A DNA stretch of 64,000 bases from JACQFZ01 sp045810625 (GTDB lineage Bacteria > Pseudomonadota > Gammaproteobacteria > Acidiferrobacterales > Sulfurifustaceae), in the NCBI GenBank assembly GCA_045810625.1, contig JBJMVQ010000055.1:62001-126000 (forward strand), in the 5' to 3' direction. Made by a program: the position numbers and the translations under genes. This document shows, piece by piece, positions 55,404 to 63,447 of this stretch (position 1 is the first letter of the stretch; each line of letters starts with the position of its first letter). The notes beneath the pieces were generated by a model. That model worked only from the letters and a program-made list of their open reading frames with translations, had not been told where the DNA came from and did no database searches.

Positions 55404-55515
55404 CGACAAATCGTCGTTAACGGCGCGCTTGGCCGGTTTAGACGATGTTATCGCCGCCGGGATGAAGCGAAGCGGAGTGCCGGCATCCTGAATACGGCCC
55501 TCAAGGAGAACTGCA

Positions 55516-56487
55516 ATGAAAGCCATACTGATCAAGCACCCCGGAGACGCCGACGTGATGGAGTACGGCGACGCGCCGGATCCGGTCGTGAAGGAAAACG
55601 AGCTGTTGGTGCGCGTGCGCGCCACCGCGGTGAATCGCGCCGACGTGCTGCAGCGCCGCGGCTTTTATCCCCCGCCGCCCGGTGCGTCGGACATACTCGG
55701 CCTCGAGCTCGCCGGCGAAGTCGAGAAACCCGCCGGGCACTGGAAAAAAGGCGATCGCGTGATGGCGGTCGTGACCGGCGGTTCCTACGCACAGCTCGCG
55801 GTCGTGCCGGCGGACCAGGCGATGCCGATACCGGCGAATCTAAATTACGAGCAGGCGGCCGCCATTCCGGAGGCGTTCCAAACCGCGTACCTCAATCTCT
55901 TCAACCTCGGCGGGCTGCAAAGCGGCGACACCGTGCTCGTTCACGCGGGCGCGAGCGGCGTCGGCAGCGCGGCGATTCAGCTGGCGCGCGCGGCCGGTGC
56001 GCGCGTGTTTGCAACTGCCGGAAGCGAAGACAAGCTCAAGCTTTGCCGCGATCTCGGCGCTGAACTTGCGATCAACTACAAGCAGGAAAAATTTCGCGAT
56101 CGGGTTTTGGCGGCGACGCAAAATCGCGGCGTCGACATCATTCTCGACTTCATCGGCGCGCCGTACTGGAACGACAACCTCGCGGCCGCGGCGCGCAACG
56201 CCCGGCTGATGCTGATCGGCTTCCTCGGAACCACGCGCGGCGAGCTCGATCTTGCGCTGCTACTGCAAAGGGCGATGACGGTCGCCGCGACGACGCTGCG
56301 GCGGCTTCCGCCCGCCGAAAAAGCCGATCTGTCGCAGGCCCTGAGCGCATTTGCGCTCGGTCGTTTCGAGCGCGGCGAATTGAAGCCCGTGGTCGATTCG
56401 GTTTACCCAATCGAGAAATCGGCCGACGCGCATCGCCACATGGAAGCGAATCGCAACCTCGGCAAGATCGTGCTCAAGGTCGACTGA
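55516..56487 (+). CDS. NAD(P)H:quinone oxidoreductase (PIG3-like)
   Basis: The 323-residue zinc-free MDR enzyme matches quinone oxidoreductases of the PIG3/TP53I3 group. It has AVNRADVLQRRGFYPPPPGA, LGLELAGEVEKP, the NADPH motif VHAGASGVGSAAIQLARAAG, and the late HMEANRNLGKIVLKV. It reduces quinones one or two electrons at a time. AAGGAGAA precedes the ATG. It is 24 nt from the convergent SDR gene. Confidence 0.92.
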   Translation: MKAILIKHPGDADVMEYGDAPDPVVKENELLVRVRATAVNRADVLQRRGFYPPPPGASDILGLELAGEVEKPAGHWKKGDRVMAVVTGGSYAQLAVVPADQAMPIPANLNYEQAAAIPEAFQTAYLNLFNLGGLQSGDTVLVHAGASGVGSAAIQLARAAGARVFATAGSEDKLKLCRDLGAELAINYKQEKFRDRVLAATQNRGVDIILDFIGAPYWNDNLAAAARNARLMLIGFLGTTRGELDLALLLQRAMTVAATTLRRLPPAEKADLSQALSAFALGRFERGELKPVVDSVYPIEKSADAHRHMEANRNLGKIVLKVD

Positions 56488-56510
56488 CGTCGCGCACGGC
56501 TTTTTCGCGG

Positions 56511-57230
56511 TCAGAATTTTTCCACCCACGGTCGTAGATCCAGCTCCATCGTCCACGCGCTGCGCGGTTGCCGATGGAGCTGGTAGTACATCTCGGCAAT
56601 CGCATCGGGCGCGAGCAACGCGTCCGGGCCGCGCTGCGCGCCAAGCTGCGCGTAGCGCTCCGATTCGATCTGACCATCGATGACGACGTGCGCCACGTGC
56701 ACACCCTGCGGCCCGAGCTCCCGGGCCATCGACTGGGCGAGCGCGCGCAGCCCGAACTTCGGCACGGCGAGATTGGCGAAGCGGCTGCTGCCGCGTAGCG
56801 ACGCGGTCGCTCCGGTGAAAATTATCGTACCGCCGTGAGCGATCATCCGCCGCGCGGCAGCCTGTCCCACCAAAAATCCGCCCAAGCAACCGACACGCCA
56901 GCAACGCTCGAACGCCTCGGGGGTGATCTCCAGAATACCCGCCGGCTCGAACGCGCCGGCGTTGAATACAACGACGTTCGGGGACCCGAGATCTTTTTCG
57001 ACGGCGTCGAACAGACGCGCGACGTCCGCAGCTTGCGTCACGTCACAGCCGTAGGCGCGCAGGCGGTCGGATGAACCTTCGGCGTCGCGATTTTGCTCGA
57101 TGAGCGCCGCGAGCTTCGTCGCGTTCCGCGCGGCGATCGCGGTCTGCACGCCCGCGCGCGCGAAGCGCTTTGCGAGCGCCCAACCGAGCCCGGGACCGAC
57201 ACCCACCACCACGGCGATTTCTTGCGACAT
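56511..57230 (-). CDS. SDR family protein lacking the catalytic Tyr
   Basis: The 239-residue protein has the SDR fold but with changed motifs. The nucleotide loop is VVGVGPGLGWALA (G-x-G-P-G-L-G), the NNAG-type motif is FNAGAFEP, and the Y-x-x-x-K site is L-A-V-P-K. The catalytic Tyr is thus Leu. The HVAHVVIDGQIESERY region is family-typical of this divergent subgroup. The strong GGAGGAGGT before ATG 57230 sets the start. Activity is uncertain; it may use another base or be a binding protein. Confidence 0.85.
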   Translation of the reverse strand: MSQEIAVVVGVGPGLGWALAKRFARAGVQTAIAARNATKLAALIEQNRDAEGSSDRLRAYGCDVTQAADVARLFDAVEKDLGSPNVVVFNAGAFEPAGILEITPEAFERCWRVGCLGGFLVGQAAARRMIAHGGTIIFTGATASLRGSSRFANLAVPKFGLRALAQSMARELGPQGVHVAHVVIDGQIESERYAQLGAQRGPDALLAPDAIAEMYYQLHRQPRSAWTMELDLRPWVEKF

Positions 57231-57370
57231 GACCTCCTCCATGCGTCCGACGAAGCCGACAACGATACCGCGCAGCGCGCGACGATCAAAGGCATTTGCA
57301 AACGGCGGACTAATCCCGAATGCGCTAACGCGAGGGAGGTATTCCTCTACACGACGCACGTCGCGCGCGT

Positions 57371-58318
57371 TTATCGCACGATCGTCTTTGCCTCGGCCGG
57401 TGCAGGGGTTTGCTGGCTCGCGACTCTTGAACCGCCGAGGTTGACCAGCACGATTCCTCCGGCGACCAACGCGGCAGCGACGGAAAAGAGCGGCGTCAGC
57501 GACTCACCCAAGATGATGACGCCCGCGATGACGCCGAAGAGCGGAGTGAGAAACGAAAACACGGTCAGTCGCGTCGCGAGATAGCGGGTGAGCAACCAGA
57601 ACCAGACGAGGAAACTCGCGAACGCGACGATGGCGCCCTGATAAAGGATGCTCACAGCGACGAATGGCGTCAGTGCAACGAGTCCTCCTTCGCCCATCAG
57701 TCGCGACGCCAGGGGCAAGATCACCGAGGCGGCAGCGAGCTGATAAAAGAGCGTTTTGGTCGCGCTGACGCGAGTCAGCGCGCTCGCGCGGATGACGACG
57801 GTCGTCGCCGCCCAAAAGCACGCGGCGCACACACCGGCAAGGTCTCCGATCCAAGTCGTACCGCCGGCCACGAAAAAGCCGTCGGAAAAAGCGAGCGCCG
57901 TTCCAGCGAACGAAACCAACACACCAATCCATTGGCGGACGTTCAAGTGCTCGCCGGGAACGAAAAGCGTGAGACCGAGCGCGGTGAGCGGTGGCGCCAG
58001 GTAAAGAAACACGACCATACGCGAGGCGGCGGTGAATCCGAGGCCTGCGTAGATAAAGACGAACTCGACGCCGAAAAGGATTCCGGCGACCAGTCCGGCG
58101 CGCAGCGTCCCGTCACGATCGAAGAGCGCAACGCCGCGCCACCGTGCCCAGATCGCCAGTAGAAGCGTCGCAACAATGGAGCGGACACCGCCCTGCATCA
58201 CGAGCGGCATATATGGCGCCGTCAGCTTGATGACGACCTGCTGCACGCCCCAAAGCGCGCAGAGCAGACCCATGAGCGAAAACGCCGTTCCGTCGACGGG
58301 TTGACGGTCGGCTACCAT
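57371..58318 (-). CDS. EamA/DMT family exporter (second)
   Basis: The 315-residue protein has ten predicted transmembrane segments and two EamA repeats. It starts GTAFSLMGLLCALWGVQQVV and ends with a Pro/Ala-rich tail. The substrate is unknown. It is not the close paralogue of the exporter at 48.9 kb. No regulator is adjacent. Confidence 0.87.
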   Translation of the reverse strand: MVADRQPVDGTAFSLMGLLCALWGVQQVVIKLTAPYMPLVMQGGVRSIVATLLLAIWARWRGVALFDRDGTLRAGLVAGILFGVEFVFIYAGLGFTAASRMVVFLYLAPPLTALGLTLFVPGEHLNVRQWIGVLVSFAGTALAFSDGFFVAGGTTWIGDLAGVCAACFWAATTVVIRASALTRVSATKTLFYQLAAASVILPLASRLMGEGGLVALTPFVAVSILYQGAIVAFASFLVWFWLLTRYLATRLTVFSFLTPLFGVIAGVIILGESLTPLFSVAAALVAGGIVLVNLGGSRVASQQTPAPAEAKTIVR

Positions 58319-58526
58319 TCGGCGGACGGGGTGGTCGCAGTCAATCTATTGGCTTCAAAGAATCGACAGTCGAAAACTATAGAGCACCAGGCGGTCGCGG
58401 AGTAACCCCGGCGAATCGATCCTCGATACGCGATCGGCACCGTTCGTAACCGGCATCGTACTCGAATGCCCGTCTTCCCTTTCCTCCCTCGCGGCCGAAA
58501 AAATTTCCCTGTCGCGCCGAACATTC

Positions 58527-59441
58527 TTACTTCGCCGGCATCACCATGTAGCCGAGACGCGGAAAGTGCACGTGCACCGTCCCCGCGCGCTCATCGGTAC
58601 GTCGAATAACGATCTCGCGTGCGCTCGATCCGACCAGCTCGCCCACCATCGGCTCGCGGCCCGTGTCGTCCGGCATGACGCTCAACCGATCGCCGGGCTT
58701 ACGTTGCGCGGGGTCTTGCGGGTCCGCGCCGAGGGCGGGCGCGGGCTTACTCGCCCGCGCCGCGTCGATCGCTTCCTTGCTGCTCATGTCGGTCGGCTTA
58801 CCGTGGCCGATCGCTTTGATCCGCGCCATCCACTCGAGCAGACGTGCAAACCGATCGAGCGGTTCGACCGCTCTTCCCACCCGGCTCACGATGAACCAGA
58901 GCGGGTGGTAAGCGCCGAAATCGGCAATCGACGCAGAGGACCCGAGCAAGAATGGCCGACCGTCTTTCAGCATTTCATCGAGCACGACCAGCACCGAGCG
59001 CACCTGATCTTGCATGTAGGGCAGCGCGAGGCGCATGCGCTCGGGATTGAAATCGCGTCCGGAAAACTTCGCACGATCGTCCTTGAACTCTTGGGGAAGC
59101 GTATCGCCGATGTGCGCGAACGCGACGCCGACGGCCGGTCCGAACGTTTTCGCTTCCGCCCAGCTCGCGATCGTTTCCGCTTCGGGGCTCGGATAAAGCG
59201 GCTGCTGCGGGTAGCGCCGGTCGATCTCGCGCGCGATGCAAGCGGTGTCACAGTAAATGTCCGCGCCAATCTGCATGATGGGCGTCCTGCGGTAACCGCC
59301 GGTGAGCGCAATGACGTCCGGCTTCGGCATGATCTGCGGAATCGTGACCGATCGCCACGCAACGCCCTTCAGGCCGAATATGAGCCGAATTTTCTCGGAG
59401 TAAGGAGAGGTCGGGTAGTGATGCAGAATCATTTCGTCCAT
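58527..59441 (-). CDS. Glutathione S-transferase family protein
   Basis: The 304-residue protein has an N-terminal thioredoxin-like domain (ILHHYPTSPYSEKIRLIFGL, with PTSPYSEK, and D-T-A in YCDTACIARE) and a C-terminal helical domain with ASIADFGAYHPLWFI. The last about 80 residues are an extension not found in classical GSTs and include VPARKSSA-type charged stretches. The role is unknown. Confidence 0.82.
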   Translation of the reverse strand: MDEMILHHYPTSPYSEKIRLIFGLKGVAWRSVTIPQIMPKPDVIALTGGYRRTPIMQIGADIYCDTACIAREIDRRYPQQPLYPSPEAETIASWAEAKTFGPAVGVAFAHIGDTLPQEFKDDRAKFSGRDFNPERMRLALPYMQDQVRSVLVVLDEMLKDGRPFLLGSSASIADFGAYHPLWFIVSRVGRAVEPLDRFARLLEWMARIKAIGHGKPTDMSSKEAIDAARASKPAPALGADPQDPAQRKPGDRLSVMPDDTGREPMVGELVGSSAREIVIRRTDERAGTVHVHFPRLGYMVMPAK

Positions 59442-59538
59442 GTTTTTATCCTTGTCTGGTTTGCGTTCCCGTCTGTCACGCTTCTAACGATTCGAGGCGC
59501 AACCGGCGGGCCGCGCGACTCGACTGGAGAAACATTAC

Positions 59539-59994
59539 TCAACCGGCACTCCGCCGGCGATACATGCCCATTCCCTCCATCGTCATCACCAACTCGTCGT
59601 TTTGATTGAACACTTCCCACTTCGACTTGATGACGCCGCGATCCGGCTTGCTCGTCGACGCGCGCGACTCCATTACGGTCATCCGCGCATGCAACACGTC
59701 GCCGGGTCGGACCGGTTTGAGCCAGCGGATATTGTCCACACCGGGGGAACCGAGGCTCGCCGCACGATTCAGCAAGCCGTCGTACAGCAAGCGCATCATG
59801 AGCGCGCAGGTCTGCCACCCGCTCGCGATCAGTCCGCCGTAAATGGATTTTTGCGCCGCCGCCTCGTCGGTATGAAACGGCTGAGGGTCATAGCGCCGGG
59901 CAAACTCGAGCACGTCCTCGCGCGATACCGGGCACGTGCCGAGATCGATGATCTTACCCGCCGGCAGGTCTTCCCAATAAACCGAAACGGTCAT
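59539..59994 (-). CDS. MaoC-like dehydratase
   Basis: The 151-residue hotdog protein has the MaoC-type motif: ARRYDPQPFHTDEAAAQ (catalytic Asp/His), SGWQTCALMMRLLYDG, and WLKPVRPGDVLHARMTV. It would hydrate or dehydrate a 2-enoyl-CoA. It fits the nearby acyl-CoA genes. It is next in line after the membrane regulator gene on the same strand. Confidence 0.9.
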   Translation of the reverse strand: MTVSVYWEDLPAGKIIDLGTCPVSREDVLEFARRYDPQPFHTDEAAAQKSIYGGLIASGWQTCALMMRLLYDGLLNRAASLGSPGVDNIRWLKPVRPGDVLHARMTVMESRASTSKPDRGVIKSKWEVFNQNDELVMTMEGMGMYRRRSAG

Positions 59995-60133
59995 TCGCCA
60001 CCCCCGCTCGCCGGCTTGCGACTTTAACTGCTCGGTCCTGACGGGCGCAACTATCGGCGGGGGCCATCCGAGCGCCGGGAGGTTTCGAGTGTTGAGGAGG
60101 TACAGCGCACTTTCCGGAACGACTCCGGCGACC

Positions 60134-61708
60134 TCACTCGGTGTGCGAGCCCGCCTCGAGTCCGTGGCGCTCCATTATATAGCGCAGCGTGTTCGGCCAG
60201 ATTCCGAGCAGGCGCGCCGCCTTGAGCTTGTCGCCCCGCGTCGCCTTCAACGCGGCGGTAACGATCTCCGCTTCGCATTCGGCCAAGTAACGCTCGAGGG
60301 TTTTCTTGCCCGAGGCGATCGCCTCGGGCAACTGGCTGCGCACGACGCGCAGGCGCTGGCGCCGCAACCGTGAGTTCTCTTCGCGCAGCTTGCGGTTTTC
60401 GTCCTCGGCGATTGCGACGCGGCGGCGCAAGGTCGTCAGCTCTTCCCAGGCCACCGCGATGCGCCGCTTGTAATTGCGAATGTCGGCATCCGCGTCCGCC
60501 AGCCTTGTACGCAGCACGAGGAGGTTGTCGAGGAAACGCTCCGAGATCCGCTCGAACAGCGTCTCCACCATTTTGAAGTCGAGCGGCGTGTAGACGTGGT
60601 CGCTGAAATGCTCGCCGAACAACATCCAATGCGCGGAAGCGGCGGCGTGCGCGTTGAACGGCACGATCGCGCCGACCTTGTGCTGCTTCATGAGCCCGTG
60701 CAGCTCGGGTAAGCGGTCCGCGATCTCGTTCACGACCACGATATGATCGACTTTCTCCAGTACTTGCCGCGGGAATCGCGACAACGGGAGGTCACCCGGG
60801 CTCAACTGCTGCCCCTTCACGAGCGCCACGAGTGGCCGGGGGCCACCGATCAGCGCGACTTGGCAGTGCAGCACCTGCGCCACGTTCTCCAGCATTTCCT
60901 TGACCGAACGCAGCTCCGCGACTTCGGCGATCATCGCCTGAATGCGCTGATAGAACGCCGACTTGCGCTTGCGAACCTTGGACCAGGGGATGAAGAACTC
61001 GATATCGAACGGGCGATATTGGTGGGTGGCGTAGGCGGTCAGCAGAAGGAAGAACGTAAGCGCGATCGGCATTGTTACCGACGCGTTGAACAGGCGCACG
61101 CCCGTATGCAGCGCTACGAGCACGCCGATGGCCACGAGATTCAGCGGAACCATCGCAATCAACACGATCTTGAGCTGCGCCTTGCGGTACCCGGAACGTT
61201 GGCCCTTCATACCGTAAGCAAGTATTCCGATAGCACTCACCGCCGTCGCGATCACATACAACTCAAACGCCCAGTAAAGCGGACCCGGGATTCTGGTGAC
61301 GGTATATCCGCCAATCGGGCTATAACCGGCGATCAACCAAGGCGTGAATAACAGTAATGCTTCGAGAAGAACGGCGTATACATAGACGCCGTCGGCGAAT
61401 CTGCGGACGGTCTTGTCTTGCGCATTGAATGCGAGTGCCAGTGAAAGATGAAATAGGAACGCATACGCCGCGATGCTCGCCGCGTAGAAAGTATTCACTT
61501 CGAAATTCGGTGTTACGCCGCGCTCGATGAGAGTATAGAAATGAGCGACCTCGGCGATATTTTGAATCGAGAAGGCAAAAAGGGTCAGCAGATACAGACG
61601 CGTCAGAAGGTTGTGGGTCCGCGAATAATGCGCGTACAAATAAATCCCGCCCTTTAGCGATAGCGAAATCAGGGCGGGAAGACTCACCAACCAGAAACTA
61701 ACTTCCAT
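60134..61708 (-). CDS. Membrane-bound regulator with Fis-type DNA-binding domain
   Basis: The 524-residue protein has seven or eight hydrophobic helices in residues about 5-240, a soluble GAF-like middle part (about 250-410, with LENVAQVLHCQVALIGGPRP), a coiled coil (about 410-470, RRRVAIAEDENRKLREENSR) and a C-terminal Fis-type helix-turn-helix (TAALKATRGDKLKAARLLGI, then WPNTLRYIMERHGL). No kinase, GGDEF or AAA+ domain is present. I chose ATG 61708 because GGGAG lies 9 nt before it; the ATG at 61717 abuts that site. It lies 51 nt after the synthase gene and is probably co-transcribed. A paralogue starts beyond 64000. Confidence 0.75.
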   Translation of the reverse strand: MEVSFWLVSLPALISLSLKGGIYLYAHYSRTHNLLTRLYLLTLFAFSIQNIAEVAHFYTLIERGVTPNFEVNTFYAASIAAYAFLFHLSLALAFNAQDKTVRRFADGVYVYAVLLEALLLFTPWLIAGYSPIGGYTVTRIPGPLYWAFELYVIATAVSAIGILAYGMKGQRSGYRKAQLKIVLIAMVPLNLVAIGVLVALHTGVRLFNASVTMPIALTFFLLLTAYATHQYRPFDIEFFIPWSKVRKRKSAFYQRIQAMIAEVAELRSVKEMLENVAQVLHCQVALIGGPRPLVALVKGQQLSPGDLPLSRFPRQVLEKVDHIVVVNEIADRLPELHGLMKQHKVGAIVPFNAHAAASAHWMLFGEHFSDHVYTPLDFKMVETLFERISERFLDNLLVLRTRLADADADIRNYKRRIAVAWEELTTLRRRVAIAEDENRKLREENSRLRRQRLRVVRSQLPEAIASGKKTLERYLAECEAEIVTAALKATRGDKLKAARLLGIWPNTLRYIMERHGLEAGSHTE

Positions 61709-61759
61709 ATTTCGCATCTCCCTCTGGATTCTTCAGCACATGCTCAAGGTCCGCTAGCG

Positions 61760-63079
61760 CTAAGCGGTCTGTTCCCAAACAAAGGCCGCCTGACTGATGG
61801 ACAACCCACTCCCGGCACCCGCTATGAACACCTTGTCGCCATCGGCAAGCTCCCGATTGACCACGAGGTTATGAAGATTAACCGGGATGGAAGCCGTCGC
61901 AAGATTACCCATCGTGCTCACTGTATTCGGCATAAGACCGACCGGCACCTTCGAATATTCCGAGTGCATTCTAAACGCGCGGAGACTCACCTGATGATGG
62001 ACGAACTTGCTAATTTCGTCAGGTTCCCAGCCGAATTTAAGCATAGACTCGCGATACATTTCTGCATGCATTTGCAAATGAGCCTTGACGATATTCGGCA
62101 TGTCCGTCATCAACGGTGCCGACTCCTCACCTCGGGCGCCGTAGGTACATAGGCCGGAATGCTCACCCATTGAGCGAAGCATACAACCCATGAACCCGCT
62201 TTCCGGGGTCAGTTTGGGACCCAGAATGATCGCCGCCCCCGCGTCACCGAGGGTGAGCCCGCCCGCGAGATTCTTAAACACTTTACGATCGTGCGTCATT
62301 TGCAGGGTCTCAACAGCCCGTCTGACGACTCGCGACAGATGTTCGCCGGTAACGATCAACCCGTATCGGGCCTGCCTCAAGCCAATCAGCGCGTCGACCA
62401 GGTGGATCGCGTTCATGAATCCATGACACGCATTGGTGACGTCGAATACGATCGCATTCTTCGCCTGAAGCCTGTCCTGCACTATGTGCGCGGAGGCCGG
62501 TTCAACGTAGTCGCGCATGATCCCGGCATAGACAATCACGTCGATTTCGGGAGGCGGAATAGCTGCACGATCGAGCGCTTCACGCGCGGCGGTGAGGGCC
62601 ATCTGTGACGGAGAGACGTCGGCAGGCGCCATCCTGCGCTCCCTAATTCCCATGCTCCTTTCGAGCCAGTCGTAGGGAATGTCGAACCGGTTTTTCGAAT
62701 CAAACGATTCGAAAAGCTCCGTGGACGTCACCCGTTGCTCGGGAACGTAAACCCCGGTGCTGACGAGCCGCGAATGACAGACGGTGTAAAAGAACCGGTC
62801 ATGCCTTTTGCCAAGCGCGAGTCGATTGACATCGAGGATCTGAGGACTTGGCTGGAGTGGCGTCGCTTCCTCTCGCAGCAATCGGACGTCCGACTCCAGA
62901 CGCATGACCGCCCTCTCCGCATCTCCAGTCCGCCGAGGCATGCGGGAGACACGATTCTCAGAAAAGGTGGCTTCGGGCTGAGGATCAGAGAGCGATCCGG
63001 CGGCTTTTTCGATTTCATCTGGGTTTTCGGACCGCCTCGCAGCAACGTTGTTGACAACAGGTACATGAACTTTCGACAT
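61760..63079 (-). CDS. OleA/FabH-like ketoacyl synthase III
   Basis: The 439-residue protein belongs to the thiolase-fold KASIII group. The catalytic Cys is in FDVTNACHGFMNAIHLVDAL, the His in KFVHHQVSLRAF, and the Asn in VSTMGNLATASIP, giving a Cys-His-Asn triad. The blocks RDYVEPASAHIV, LTLGDAGAAIIL and GAGSGLSISQAAFVWEQ recall OleA more than housekeeping FabH. It should condense acyl-thioesters to a beta-keto product. Residues 1-105 are an extra, poorly structured N-terminal region absent from typical members. The ribosome-binding site is in a hairpin. Confidence 0.85.
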   Translation of the reverse strand: MSKVHVPVVNNVAARRSENPDEIEKAAGSLSDPQPEATFSENRVSRMPRRTGDAERAVMRLESDVRLLREEATPLQPSPQILDVNRLALGKRHDRFFYTVCHSRLVSTGVYVPEQRVTSTELFESFDSKNRFDIPYDWLERSMGIRERRMAPADVSPSQMALTAAREALDRAAIPPPEIDVIVYAGIMRDYVEPASAHIVQDRLQAKNAIVFDVTNACHGFMNAIHLVDALIGLRQARYGLIVTGEHLSRVVRRAVETLQMTHDRKVFKNLAGGLTLGDAGAAIILGPKLTPESGFMGCMLRSMGEHSGLCTYGARGEESAPLMTDMPNIVKAHLQMHAEMYRESMLKFGWEPDEISKFVHHQVSLRAFRMHSEYSKVPVGLMPNTVSTMGNLATASIPVNLHNLVVNRELADGDKVFIAGAGSGLSISQAAFVWEQTA

Positions 63080-63083
63080 TAAG

Positions 63084-63108
63084 ACCTCCTGTTTGAGAGC
63101 CAGGAGGT
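63084..63108 (-). promoter_or_regulatory. Hairpin that pairs the ribosome-binding site of the synthase gene
   Basis: In the mRNA (minus strand), ACCTCCTG pairs perfectly with CAGGAGGT across a 9-nt loop. The second arm contains the strong Shine-Dalgarno AGGAGGT, 4 nt before the ATG. The stem would hide the site and may control translation. Confidence 0.7.
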
Positions 63109-63195
63109 ACCCCGGACCGCTCCTGGCCGGATGGGAATAGACGCTGGGTCAATTAGCGCCCGGGATGAACGCGGTCGAGATACTTGATCGCGGTA

Positions 63196-63232
63196 TGGAA
63201 TGCATTACACGTCATTCCATTCACTCATTCCA
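63196..63232. promoter_or_regulatory. TGGAATG/CATTCCA repeat cluster before the synthase gene
   Basis: TGGAATG (63196-63202), CATTCCA (63213-63219) and CATTCCA (63226-63232) form an inverted repeat with a 10-nt gap plus a direct repeat 13 bp apart. It lies about 120-150 bp upstream of the synthase start and could be a site for the Fis-type regulators. The rest of 63080-63447 shows no gene. Confidence 0.55.
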
Positions 63233-63447
63233 GCACGGTTTTAGAAATTTTCCATTTAGGATGTCTCGCCCGGTGATCTCTGCGTCGCTGAACAAGGGAA
63301 AAACCCCGGTTCAAACAACGTGCAGAACAAAACTAACGGAAAGAATCGACCCCTTGATGCTTAGAGCTGGTGAACTCGAAAGCTGACTGCGCTGGAAACA
63401 CAGTCAAGAAGTAATACCGCGCCGTTTCGGGACACCTATTCTTGTTT

